This document shows positions 51,846 to 60,356 of a DNA stretch of 64,000 nucleotides, one piece after another. Source of the stretch: Mucilaginibacter mallensis. GTDB lineage: Bacteria; Bacteroidota; Bacteroidia; Sphingobacteriales; Sphingobacteriaceae. The notes under the pieces are model-generated. The model saw only the letters and a program-made list of their open reading frames with translations. It was not told the DNA's origin and searched no databases. The stretch is taken from NCBI RefSeq assembly GCF_900105165.1, contig NZ_LT629740.1, forward strand, positions 2,356,001-2,420,000, in the 5' to 3' direction. Position 1 is the first letter of the stretch, and each line of letters opens with the position of its first letter. A program made the translations under genes and the position numbers.

Positions 51846-52425
51846 TAATAACATAATACAGCGCTGGCAAAAGTCAGAAGTTTTGCTGCTTGGCGGATCG
51901 GCAGGTTCATTTAACCTGATTTTTCAGATTGTGAAAAATTTTGAAGCAAATCTTAATAAAGCTGTAATTATAGTTATTCACAGAAAAAAGAATTTCTTCA
52001 GTGAAATTGAAAAACTGTTTGCAGATAACAGCCGTATGTCCCTCAAAGAAATTAGTGATAAGGAGTTAATAAAGGAAAATACAATATTTATAGCTCCTGC
52101 CAACTATCACACTTTAATTGAAAAAGAAAAGTGTTTTGGATTGGACGTTTCAGAAGCTATATGGTATTCAAGGCCATCAATTGATGTAACCTTTGAAAGC
52201 GCTGCTGATGTATATAAGAATAATTGTACAGCAATACTATTTTCAGGTGCAAATCAGGATGGTGCGGAGGGTTTGCTAAAACTCCGGGATTGCGGATCAC
52301 TAACAATTGTGCAGGACCCCGTGGATGCAGAAATGACCCAGATGCCATATGCAGCAATTGAAATTAAGGCGGCCGACTATATTTTGCGTACAACCGATAT
52401 CTTTGAACTTTTAAAAACACAATAA
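51835..52425 (+). CDS. CheB-type methylesterase domain protein
   Basis: 196 residues covering only the CheB catalytic domain: LLGGSAGSF (nucleophile Ser, about residues 18-26), VIHRKKN (His) and SGANQDGAEGL (Asp). The receiver domain of classical CheB is missing, so control must come from elsewhere, perhaps from the receivers of the flanking kinases. Start is the TTG at 51835, overlapping cheR by 11 nt; no ATG is available in this frame. Confidence 0.88.
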   Translation: MPLDNNIIQRWQKSEVLLLGGSAGSFNLIFQIVKNFEANLNKAVIIVIHRKKNFFSEIEKLFADNSRMSLKEISDKELIKENTIFIAPANYHTLIEKEKCFGLDVSEAIWYSRPSIDVTFESAADVYKNNCTAILFSGANQDGAEGLLKLRDCGSLTIVQDPVDAEMTQMPYAAIEIKAADYILRTTDIFELLKTQ

Positions 52426-52452
52426 TTTTAATCAACTAAATCATATTAATGA

Positions 52453-54393
52453 ATGACCCCTGTTAATATTCTTATTGTTGATGACAAGGAAGAGAACATT
52501 ATTGCGCTTGAAGCATTATTGAAGCGTAATGATATTCGCATATTTTCCACTACATCGCCCAATGATGCACTGAAAATTGCCTGGGATAATAGCATTGCCA
52601 TAGCATTGATTGATGTTCAAATGCCTGAAATTGATGGCTTTGAACTGGTTGATATGCTTAAATCAAACCCACGTACAAAGGATATTATGGTAATATTTGT
52701 TACCGCTATATCCAAAGAGTCGAAATACGTGATAAAGGGTTTAAATACCGGCGCTGTTGATTATTTGTACAAACCACTTGATCCATATATCACATCAGCT
52801 AAAGTAGATTCATTTATACAACTGGCCCGTCACCAGGCCGAGATGCTGATTAAAAATCAGGAGCTTGAAAATTTCTCGATCGTAGTAAAAAACTCGGCTG
52901 ATATCATATGCGTGGTTGATGCGCAAAGTTTCCGTGTACAGACCATTAATCCGACGGTTGAAAAAATACTGGGTTACAAACCGTCGGAGCTTATTCATAA
53001 AAGTATTATTGATAGGGCCATAGAGAGTGAACGACCGGCATTCAGAAAGAAATTAGGTGAGATAATTAAAGATAATCTAAGCTTTTCTGTTTCCGAGTTT
53101 CAGTTTGAAACCTTTGACAAAAGAACCATATGGGTTGAGTGCCGCGCATCTTATAAAAACAAAAGTATATTTATAAATATCAGCGATATATCTCCTCAAA
53201 AAAGCTACCTGGAGCAATTGCTGAAATCAAAAGAAGCGGCTGAATATGGCAAAAAAGTAAAAGAAACCTTTTTAGCCAATATGAGCCATGAATTGCGTAC
53301 ACCGGTTAATGGTATACTCGGTTTAACGAGAATGCTGCGTAAAACCCCGGTTAATGAGCAACAGATAAGTATGCTTGATCTGTTGGAAACATCATCACGC
53401 TCATTGCTTGAGGTTATTAATGATATACTGGATATATCAAAAATTGAAGCCGGTAAGTTTAGTATTATACGATCTGCCAATAATGTAGCCGAATTGGTTG
53501 AATCGGTACACAAACTGCTTAAATTCCAGGCTGATGAAAAATTGATCGATTTGTTGTTGGAGGTTGATCCCTTGATTCCCGAATATTTGAATGTGGATTC
53601 GCTGCGTTTAAACCAGATATTAATGAATCTGTTAAGTAACGCCATTAAATTTACAGACAGGGGGCATGTTAAACTGAAAGTAACAGTAATACAACAGCAT
53701 AATGATAAAGTTAATTTAAAATTCACTGTTGAGGATACCGGTATCGGTATAGCATCTGACAAGCTAACAAAGATTTTTGATTCATTTGAACAGGCTGAGG
53801 ATGATACATCCACCAAATATGGCGGTACGGGCTTAGGGTTAACCATTGTTAAAAAACTGGTTGAACTAAAAGGCGGCGAGCTTACATTTAGCAGCCAGAT
53901 AGGCAAAGGGAGCGTATTTAATTTTAGTAACTGGTATACAATAGTTAATAAACCCAAACCGGTAAATACGGACAATAATCCCCATGGAGGCATTCTGCAG
54001 CCTTTTAATGATATTAACGTTTTGGTAGCTGAAGATAATTTGGTTAACCAGTTTATTGTATCAAAAATGCTTACTGACTGGAATGTAGCCTTTGAAATAG
54101 TTGATAATGGTAGTAAGGCTATTGATAAACTGCGCCAGCAGCATTATGATATCATATTGATGGATACCAATATGCCTGTAATGAACGGCTACCAGGCTGC
54201 AAAAATAATAAGACTTGATTTTGAGGAGCCTAAGAGAAGCATTCCAATAATATCGTTATCAGCCGCCGCGCTTGATCATGAGCAGGAGGAAGCCATCTCG
54301 GCAGGGATGAATGATGTGCTGTCAAAACCATTCCAGGCTACTGAACTGCATAGTAAAATTCAAAAATTATTAAAGATTAAAAATCCAGCTTAG
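52453..54393 (+). CDS. Hybrid response regulator/histidine kinase (REC-PAS-HK-REC)
   Basis: 646 residues without membrane segments. REC domain 1-125 (LIVDDKEENI, ALIDVQMPEIDGF), PAS about 140-255, HisKA with MSHELRTPVNGIL (about 277), HATPase (GTGLGLTIVKKL) and a C-terminal REC (VAEDNLVNQF, ILMDTNMPVMNGY; about 515-640). Placed after CheB, it probably closes a signalling relay with the first kinase. Its last bases overlap the convergent ogt gene. Confidence 0.92.
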   Translation: MTPVNILIVDDKEENIIALEALLKRNDIRIFSTTSPNDALKIAWDNSIAIALIDVQMPEIDGFELVDMLKSNPRTKDIMVIFVTAISKESKYVIKGLNTGAVDYLYKPLDPYITSAKVDSFIQLARHQAEMLIKNQELENFSIVVKNSADIICVVDAQSFRVQTINPTVEKILGYKPSELIHKSIIDRAIESERPAFRKKLGEIIKDNLSFSVSEFQFETFDKRTIWVECRASYKNKSIFINISDISPQKSYLEQLLKSKEAAEYGKKVKETFLANMSHELRTPVNGILGLTRMLRKTPVNEQQISMLDLLETSSRSLLEVINDILDISKIEAGKFSIIRSANNVAELVESVHKLLKFQADEKLIDLLLEVDPLIPEYLNVDSLRLNQILMNLLSNAIKFTDRGHVKLKVTVIQQHNDKVNLKFTVEDTGIGIASDKLTKIFDSFEQAEDDTSTKYGGTGLGLTIVKKLVELKGGELTFSSQIGKGSVFNFSNWYTIVNKPKPVNTDNNPHGGILQPFNDINVLVAEDNLVNQFIVSKMLTDWNVAFEIVDNGSKAIDKLRQQHYDIILMDTNMPVMNGYQAAKIIRLDFEEPKRSIPIISLSAAALDHEQEEAISAGMNDVLSKPFQATELHSKIQKLLKIKNPA

Positions 54394-54901
54394 TTTGTCC
54401 CGTGCCCATAATACGGGCTTCGTGTTCCAGTAACCATTTTTTGCGCCACAAACCGCCTGCATAGCCGGTTAAACTGCCATCAGCGCCAATAACGCGGTGG
54501 CAGGGCACTACTATCCACAGGTTGTTTTTACCATTTGCTGCCGCGATGGCTCTTATACCTAAAGGATTATTCATTAGTTTAGATTGCTGCCCGTAAGTTA
54601 TGGTTGTGCCGTAATCAATTTGGAGCAATTGCTGCCAAACTTCCTGTTGAAAAGGTGTACCATGCTGCTTAATAGGCAGGTCAAATTCTTTACGCTTGCC
54701 GGCAAAATACTCATCCAGTTGTTGCATGGCTTTTAATAATAGCGGATCACCCGTTGACGTAACCTCAATTTCTTCATCACGGATAGATATGGATGCAATA
54801 AACTCATCTTCAGCGATAATGCGTGCAACGCCAACAGGGGTTTGGTAGTAAGCAATGTTGGTTGCTAGTTGATTGGGTTGATTAAGTGAGTGGTTGTCCA
54901 T
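54377..54901 (-). CDS. ogt: Methylated-DNA-protein-cysteine methyltransferase
   Basis: About 174 residues. Removes methyl groups from O6-methylguanine in a suicide reaction on the Cys of VVPCHRVIG (about residue 133 from this start). TITYGQQSKLMNNPLGIRAIA and GYAGGLWRKKWLLEHE complete the family pattern. I chose the ATG at 54901; an upstream ATG at 54943 would add 14 residues that fall in a low-complexity repeat. Convergent with, and overlapping by 17 nt, the preceding kinase gene. Confidence 0.92.
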   Translation of the reverse strand: MDNHSLNQPNQLATNIAYYQTPVGVARIIAEDEFIASISIRDEEIEVTSTGDPLLLKAMQQLDEYFAGKRKEFDLPIKQHGTPFQQEVWQQLLQIDYGTTITYGQQSKLMNNPLGIRAIAAANGKNNLWIVVPCHRVIGADGSLTGYAGGLWRKKWLLEHEARIMGTGQTKLDF

Positions 54902-54995
54902 TGTATTGCTATGTGCAATATTAGCATTTTTAACCCAAGTCAATCTAATCCAACTAAATTAACCTAATTTAACTTAATCAACCAAATCACTATCT
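54863..54995. repeat. Word-repeat tract around the ogt start and ccmB promoter
   Basis: GATTGGGTTGATTAAG (about 54870-54886, inside ogt) pairs with CTTAATCAACCAAATC (54973-54990). Between are repeated CAACTAAATTAACCTAATTTAAC words. The ogt N-terminal residues NHSLNQPNQ are encoded by one arm, so the element reaches into the gene. Confidence 0.5.
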
Positions 54996-55003
54996 TCGCC
55001 CCC

Positions 55004-55693
55004 ATGCAATTAATCCAACAAACCTGGGATCTTTTTAAAAAGGAAATTCTGCTGGAGTGGCGCTCAAAATACGCGTTCAATGGAGTATTGCTGTATATCG
55101 TATCAACCGTATTTGTTTGTTATATCTCATTTAGTTTAAGTGCGGGATTTGTAAATAGCAATTCAGCAAATTACAGGATCACCTGGAATGTGCTTTTCTG
55201 GATCATTATACTTTTTGCATCAGTAAATGCGATTACAAAAAGCTTTGTACAGGAGAGCAGGGGACGATTGCTTTATTATTATTCTATTGCGAGCCCGCAG
55301 GCTATCATCCTTTCAAAAACTATATATAATATATTGTTGATGTCGTTATTAACTGTACTCGCACTAATTGTATATCTGCTTTTCTTTCCTAATACTTTAG
55401 GCGATCCTTTATTTTATTTTCTGTCAGTTTTGTTGGGTAGTATCAGTTTCTCAACAGTATTTACCATGATATCCGCTATCGCATCCAAAGCAGGAAATAA
55501 TGGCACATTGATGGCCATTTTAAGTTTCCCTGTAATTATTCCTGTTATTTTATTGCTCATTAAAATAAGTAAAAATGCAATGGATGGTCTTGAGCGTAGT
55601 TTAAACTATGGTAATATGGGGGTATTATGTGCTATAAACGTGATAGTTATAGCTACTTCATTATTACTTTTTCCTTTTTTATGGCGCGACTAA
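55004..55693 (+). CDS. ccmB: Haem exporter subunit CcmB
   Basis: 229 residues with six hydrophobic segments. The N-terminal FKKEILLEWRSKYAFNG is typical of CcmB, the membrane part of the CcmAB ABC transporter that acts with CcmC in attaching haem to CcmE. The ATPase gene ccmA is not adjacent. TATCTTCG, a near match to the -7 element, ends 5 nt before the ATG. Confidence 0.9.
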   Translation: MQLIQQTWDLFKKEILLEWRSKYAFNGVLLYIVSTVFVCYISFSLSAGFVNSNSANYRITWNVLFWIIILFASVNAITKSFVQESRGRLLYYYSIASPQAIILSKTIYNILLMSLLTVLALIVYLLFFPNTLGDPLFYFLSVLLGSISFSTVFTMISAIASKAGNNGTLMAILSFPVIIPVILLLIKISKNAMDGLERSLNYGNMGVLCAINVIVIATSLLLFPFLWRD

Positions 55694-55819
55694 ATAACTT
55701 ATTTAGAAGTTGTTGAGGCGAGACTGAGCAATCAAAAGCTACTTTCCTGAATATGTCATCACCTAATGGGACGTGGCTTTAAAATTCCTGCAATCCATGT
55801 AATAGCTAAAAAAAGCATT

Positions 55820-55855
55820 GCATTCTAATCCTTTAATATTAAGGGATTAGAATGC
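55820..55855. terminator. Strong hairpin after ccmB
   Basis: A 15-bp stem (55820-55834 with 55841-55855, one G:U) and a 6-nt loop, with A-rich sequence on its left side. It probably separates ccmB from the next gene. No ORF fits in 55694-55933. Confidence 0.65.
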
Positions 55856-55933
55856 GATTAAAATTTTCATCTCTTATTCATTTGTAATTCTTTTATTAGC
55901 ATCTTCAAAAAATATTATAAGTATTTTTATTAA

Positions 55934-57121
55934 ATGCGTGTTTCCTGGCTATTTCTACTATGTTTTTTATTTCCTTTTATTACGCTTGCTCAAAGTGGTG
56001 TAATTACAGGTAAAGTAACCCGAATTGACAGTAAGGCCCCTGTACCGCAGGCCAATGTTTTTTTAAGTAACAGTACTGCCGGCACCGCAACAAACGAGGA
56101 GGGTAGTTTTACTTTAAGCGGTCTTAAACCGGGGCAATATACCCTGGTAGTTACCATAGTAGGCTACGAAGATTATACCCAAAGTGTACTGGTAGGCAAG
56201 GAGCCGATTAAATTAAATATCGAACTGGCAACCCGTAACACATTATTGCATGAGGTGGTGATATCAACCGATGCCGACTGGAAGAAAAACTATGCCCAGT
56301 TTGTAAAGGATTTTATCGGTACTGACGATAATGCCAAATATTGCGTAGTGATGAACCCCCACGCCGTGACCCTGGTATATCATCGTTCACAACAGGATCT
56401 GGAGGCTTATACTGATGACTTTTTAGTGGTTGAAAATCATGCATTAGGTTACAGGGTGAAATTTTTGGTGAAGGAATTTAACAGCAGCAAACTATCGCAT
56501 ATTATATCATATTCGGGTGAAAGGCTTTTTGAGCCGCTTCCCGGCAACAAAAAGCAACAGGAAGAGTGGAAGAAGAAGCGTGAAGAAGCATATTATGGCT
56601 CGCCCATGCATTTTTACAGATCACTTTATACTGATAAGTTAGGTGACGAAGGGTTCCAGATGTACCGGCTTACACGTATGCTAAATCCTAACCGCCCGCG
56701 CGAAGAAGAGATACAGCAAAAAGTTAAATATTTTTCACAACAAGGTAAGCGCGATTCTGTAAATTACTGGATCTCATTATCCAATTTATCAAAATATTAC
56801 AGGGAGGACCTAAGTAAGGATACCTTGCATAATTATGATATTCTCTACAAAACCGAAAAATCGGGTGTGTTCGCTGTAAGCTATACAGGTTATTATCTGT
56901 ATGTTGTTTATACCAAAAAGCGGGAAGAAACTGACTTTAAGGATGTATACCACTCATTGGATATGCCTAATTATGAAACAAGTGTAGTTACTTTAACCAA
57001 ACCTTATTTGTTTGATACCAATGGGGTAGTTTTTGGCAACGAAGCGCCGTTGTATGAAGGCACATGGTCAAAATCAAAGCTTTCCGATCTGTTGCCTGTT
57101 GACTATACGCCGGGACAATAA
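55934..57121 (+). CDS. Secreted protein with CarboxypepD_reg-like domain
   Basis: 395 residues with an export signal (about 1-19, ITLAQ). Residues of about 22-100 are a carboxypeptidase regulatory-like beta sandwich (GVITGKVTRIDSKAPVPQAN, GTATNEEGSFTLSGLKPGQY). The rest has no recognisable domain. Such proteins are common in the Bacteroidota envelope, where the sandwich precedes barrels or enzymes; here no barrel is evident. It interrupts the ccm genes. Confidence 0.78.
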   Translation: MRVSWLFLLCFLFPFITLAQSGVITGKVTRIDSKAPVPQANVFLSNSTAGTATNEEGSFTLSGLKPGQYTLVVTIVGYEDYTQSVLVGKEPIKLNIELATRNTLLHEVVISTDADWKKNYAQFVKDFIGTDDNAKYCVVMNPHAVTLVYHRSQQDLEAYTDDFLVVENHALGYRVKFLVKEFNSSKLSHIISYSGERLFEPLPGNKKQQEEWKKKREEAYYGSPMHFYRSLYTDKLGDEGFQMYRLTRMLNPNRPREEEIQQKVKYFSQQGKRDSVNYWISLSNLSKYYREDLSKDTLHNYDILYKTEKSGVFAVSYTGYYLYVVYTKKREETDFKDVYHSLDMPNYETSVVTLTKPYLFDTNGVVFGNEAPLYEGTWSKSKLSDLLPVDYTPGQ

Positions 57122-57158
57122 TAAGCGCAAATTGCACCAATTCGTGTTTAATAATCCT

Positions 57159-57166
57159 TACATTTG
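57159..57166 (+). promoter_or_regulatory. -7 promoter element of ccmC
   Basis: TACATTTG, a TAnnTTTG match, 16 nt before the ccmC ATG. Confidence 0.45.
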
Positions 57167-57181
57167 TCGCCACAAATTAAT

Positions 57182-57856
57182 ATGAAGTTCATTTATCAAA
57201 CATGGTGGAAAGTGATAGCGGTTGTGCTGGTGTTTTCCACGCTTATAACAGGTTTGCTTTTCCCTGTACCTACTTTACCCATACTTCATGAAACTATAAG
57301 AAACCTTTACTTCCACGTACCTATGTGGATGGGGATGCTGACCGTTTTTGTGGTATCAGTTTTTTATAGTGTTAAATATTTAAATACCGGTAAAGAAGAA
57401 TACGATCTGGCAGCTGTTGAATGTGTAAACACAGGTCTGTTATTTTACTCATTAGGTTTGGTAACCGGCATGATGTGGGCCAAATTTACCTGGGGCGAAT
57501 TTTGGAGTGGTGATCCTAAACAAAACAGCGCAGCCATTGCATTTTTATTGTATTGTGCTTACCTGGTTTTACGTAACTCTATTGATGAGGAACAAAAGCG
57601 CGCAAAGATCTCGGCCATCTACAATATTTTTGCTTTCCCTATAATGGTAGTGCTGATATTTGTTTTACCGAGGATGACAGATTCATTGCATCCAGGCAGT
57701 GGTGGTAACCCCGCTTTTGGAAAATATGACCTGGATAACGGGATGAAAATTGCCTTTTACCCGGCCATGTTAGGCTGGAGTTTTATAGCGCTATGGATAG
57801 CTACTATTCGCTTCCGTATCCGTTTAGTTGAGAATAAGAAGAATGCCATAAATTAA
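57182..57856 (+). CDS. ccmC: CcmC-type haem-handling protein of cytochrome c maturation
   Basis: 224 residues with six hydrophobic segments. The tryptophan-rich periplasmic motif WAKFTWGEFWSGDPKQNSA corresponds to the WWD domain that binds haem, and conserved His residues lie in the flanking loops (LYFHVPMW and SLHPGSGG). CcmC loads haem on CcmE. I chose the ATG at 57182, 16 nt after a good -7 element; the frame opens slightly earlier. It is followed 1 nt later by ccmD. Confidence 0.92.
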   Translation: MKFIYQTWWKVIAVVLVFSTLITGLLFPVPTLPILHETIRNLYFHVPMWMGMLTVFVVSVFYSVKYLNTGKEEYDLAAVECVNTGLLFYSLGLVTGMMWAKFTWGEFWSGDPKQNSAAIAFLLYCAYLVLRNSIDEEQKRAKISAIYNIFAFPIMVVLIFVLPRMTDSLHPGSGGNPAFGKYDLDNGMKIAFYPAMLGWSFIALWIATIRFRIRLVENKKNAIN

Positions 57857-57857
57857 T

Positions 57858-58067
57858 ATGAAGAAATTAACCTTTTTATTGTTGTTACTACTAAGCAGTT
57901 TTGGTGTTTTTGCCCAGGCTGATAAATCTGTTGAAATGGCCGACGCGTTTCGCAGCTCCGGTAAAATATATGTTGTAATAGCTACAATCTGCATTATTTT
58001 CGCGGGATTAGCCATTTTCCTGTTCTCTATCGATAGAAGATTAAAAAAAGTCGAAAAAGGAAATTAG
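57858..58067 (+). CDS. CcmD family protein
   Basis: 69 residues: an N-terminal signal-like segment (to about VFAQ, 20), a single membrane span (about 37-57) and a basic cytoplasmic end (DRRLKKVEKGN). This size, topology and position behind ccmC fit CcmD, which releases holo-CcmE from CcmABC. Confidence 0.82.
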   Translation: MKKLTFLLLLLLSSFGVFAQADKSVEMADAFRSSGKIYVVIATICIIFAGLAIFLFSIDRRLKKVEKGN

Positions 58068-58221
58068 TTCAAAAATTTAGTTTAACTTGTTTAAACATAG
58101 ATTTTGTACCGCTGTTACCATGTGTATAGCAAACACTATCTATTTTATATTTGCAATATTGATAATAATTGTACCAAATTTGCGCAGTTTTTTAACAATA
58201 TAATATTTTAACTAAATTTCT

Positions 58222-59658
58222 ATGACCACGAATAATTCTGTTGGCGTTCCCGATAATCACTTTTTTGGTGATGTGTGTAAGTTCTTTGATCACGCCGCAA
58301 CATTTACAAAACACGATGCAGGTTTATTGGATCAGATAAAATCATGCAACAGTGTCTACCGTTTTCGTTTCCCTATCCGCAAGGGAAATGGTTTTGAGGT
58401 AATTGATGCCTGGAGGGTGGAGCATTCGCACCATCAATCGCCAACCAAAGGCGGTATCCGCTATAGCGAAATGGTTAACGAGGATGAGGTAATGGCGCTT
58501 GCCGCCTTAATGACCTACAAATGCGCCATTGTAAACGTTCCGTTCGGTGGTGCTAAAGGCGGTATCAAGATCAACCCTAAAAACTATACTGTTGGCGAAC
58601 TGGAAAACATTACCCGCCGTTACACAGTAGAACTAATCAAGAAAAACTTTATTGGCCCGAGCATTGACGTTCCCGCACCGGATTACGGTTCAGGCGAACG
58701 TGAAATGAGCTGGATTGCCGATACCTATGCTACCATGAATCCTGGTCAACTGGATGCTATGGGCGCTGTAACTGGTAAACCAATTGCATTGCAGGGTATT
58801 GCAGGCCGCCGTGAGGCTACAGGCAGGGGCGTAGCCATCGCCATTCGCGAGTGTGTGAGTGTAGGCGAGGATATGCAGAAGATAGGCCTTACAGCAGGTA
58901 TATCAGGTAAAAGAGTAATTGTGCAGGGCTTGGGTAATGTGGGTTATCATTCCGCTAAATTCCTTACCGAGTTTGGTGCTATAGTAGTTGGCTTGTGTGA
59001 GTATGAGGGTGCTATTTATAATGCAGACGGACTAGATGTTGAATCTGTTTTTCAGCACCGTAAAGCAACAGGATCAATATTAGGTTATGCAGGTGCCAAA
59101 AGAGAGTTTATCGACTCAATGGAAGGCCTCGAACAACCATGTGATATTCTTGTACCAGCCGCTTTGGAAAACCAAATCACTAGTGCAAACATTGGCAAGA
59201 TACAGGCAAAAATTATAGCAGAAGGTGCAAACGGCCCGACAACACCTGAAGCTGAGGCTGCATTCTACCAAAAAGGTGGACTTATCATCCCTGATATGTA
59301 TGCCAATGCTGGTGGTGTAACGGTATCATATTTTGAATGGCTGAAAAATCTTTCGCACGTTGCATTCGGCCGTATGAACAGGCGCTTTGAAGAAAACTCC
59401 AACTTAAACCTTGTAAACATGGTTGAAGGCATTACCGGAGTGGCATTAAACAGTGTACAACGTTCAACCATTGTAAAGGGAGCATCAGAGCTTGAACTGG
59501 TAAACTCAGGATTAGAAGATACCATGATCCGCTCATATCATGAGATACGGGAAACCTTTATGAATACCGAAAAAATTGACACATTGCGTACCGCAGCATT
59601 TGTGGGCGCTATCAATAAGATCGCGGTGTCATACCAAAACCTTGGTGTTTGGCCGTGA
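58222..59658 (+). CDS. Glu/Leu/Phe/Val dehydrogenase (glutamate dehydrogenase)
   Basis: 478 residues. [27 protein letters not shown] and [11 protein letters not shown] (about 105-115) hold the substrate-binding Lys; [19 protein letters not shown] follows; the Rossmann motif is [14 protein letters not shown] (about 233-246). It interconverts glutamate and 2-oxoglutarate with NAD(P). The family also includes leucine dehydrogenases, but the motifs favour glutamate. It lies inside the ccm region without evident link. Confidence 0.93.
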   Translation: MTTNNSVGVPDNHFFGDVCKFFDHAATFTKHDAGLLDQIKSCNSVYRFRFPIRKGNGFEVIDAWRVEHSHHQSPTKGGIRYSEMVNEDEVMALAALMTYKCAIVNVPFGGAKGGIKINPKNYTVGELENITRRYTVELIKKNFIGPSIDVPAPDYGSGEREMSWIADTYATMNPGQLDAMGAVTGKPIALQGIAGRREATGRGVAIAIRECVSVGEDMQKIGLTAGISGKRVIVQGLGNVGYHSAKFLTEFGAIVVGLCEYEGAIYNADGLDVESVFQHRKATGSILGYAGAKREFIDSMEGLEQPCDILVPAALENQITSANIGKIQAKIIAEGANGPTTPEAEAAFYQKGGLIIPDMYANAGGVTVSYFEWLKNLSHVAFGRMNRRFEENSNLNLVNMVEGITGVALNSVQRSTIVKGASELELVNSGLEDTMIRSYHEIRETFMNTEKIDTLRTAAFVGAINKIAVSYQNLGVWP

Positions 59659-59682
59659 GAAATGTTTGATATTAATTTATTT

Positions 59683-59712
59683 AAAGAGCCGGCAGTTGCC
59701 GGCTCTTTGTTT
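59683..59712 (+). terminator. Terminator of the glutamate dehydrogenase gene
   Basis: A stem AAAGAGCCGGCA / TGCCGGCTCTTT (59683-59694, 59697-59708) with a minimal loop, then GTTTT. Confidence 0.88.
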
Positions 59713-59734
59713 TATAGCAGCTACCCAACAAAAC

Positions 59735-59827
59735 TGTCATTCTGAGCGATAGCGAAGAACCTATCCGTATTCCATCTACCTGCGACAGGCTGCTTTGTTA
59801 ATAGATGCTTCGTACCTCAGCATGACA
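59735..59827. repeat. TGTCATT-family hairpin repeat
   Basis: TGTCATTCTGAGCGATAGCG at the left, CTTCGTACCTCAGCATGACA at the right; the two ends pair imperfectly. It separates the dehydrogenase from the ccmE-ccmF pair. Confidence 0.72.
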
Positions 59828-59936
59828 ATGTGAAAATTTATCGATAATGATTCTAAATAAGATTAATGTCTTGTAATAAACTTTATTAACTTTGCGTTTT
59901 GTATTTTTGTACAGAATTACAGCAGATAAACCGTTA

Positions 59937-60347
59937 ATGAAAAAAAGCTCAATTTTTGGTATCATAGTTATTGCTATCGCGATAGCTGTTATCATCAGCA
60001 CATATGGTTCTTCAAGTACTTATGGCTCTTTTACTGAGGCTAAACAATCGCAAAGTGATTTACATGTGATCGGTTATTTAGATAAACAAAAAGAACTGTA
60101 TTATGATGCGCATAAGGATGCAAATTATTTTTCTTTCTACATGAAAGATAAAAAGGGCACTGAAAGCAAAGTGGTATTCACGGGTACCAAACCACAGGAT
60201 TTTGAACGTTCAGAACAGATTGTATTAGTTGGCCGTATGGTGGGCAATGAGTTCCATGCATCGCATATACAAATGAAATGCCCGTCTAAATACACACAGG
60301 ATAAAGTAGAAACTACAGAAGCCGACGCTAAACAAGGCTCAATTTAA
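59937..60347 (+). CDS. ccmE: Cytochrome c maturation haem chaperone CcmE, CxxxY type
   Basis: 136 residues: one N-terminal membrane anchor (about 7-22) and an OB-fold domain (LHVIGYLDKQK, FYMKDKKGTESKVVF, QIVLVGRMVGNEFHASHIQMKC). Classical CcmE binds haem through His in HxxxY. Here the site reads CPSKY (Cys115, Tyr119), the CxxxY variant known from archaea and Desulfovibrio. The Cys-rich end is free of other Cys. It is 9 nt before the CcmF-like gene. Confidence 0.88.
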   Translation: MKKSSIFGIIVIAIAIAVIISTYGSSSTYGSFTEAKQSQSDLHVIGYLDKQKELYYDAHKDANYFSFYMKDKKGTESKVVFTGTKPQDFERSEQIVLVGRMVGNEFHASHIQMKCPSKYTQDKVETTEADAKQGSI

Positions 60348-60356
60348 TCGCATTTA

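Noticed and set aside
53205..53993. 262-codon minus-strand ORF opposite the second hybrid kinase
   Set aside because: Long, but Ser/Leu-rich antisense of kinase domains whose motifs are complete on the plus strand.
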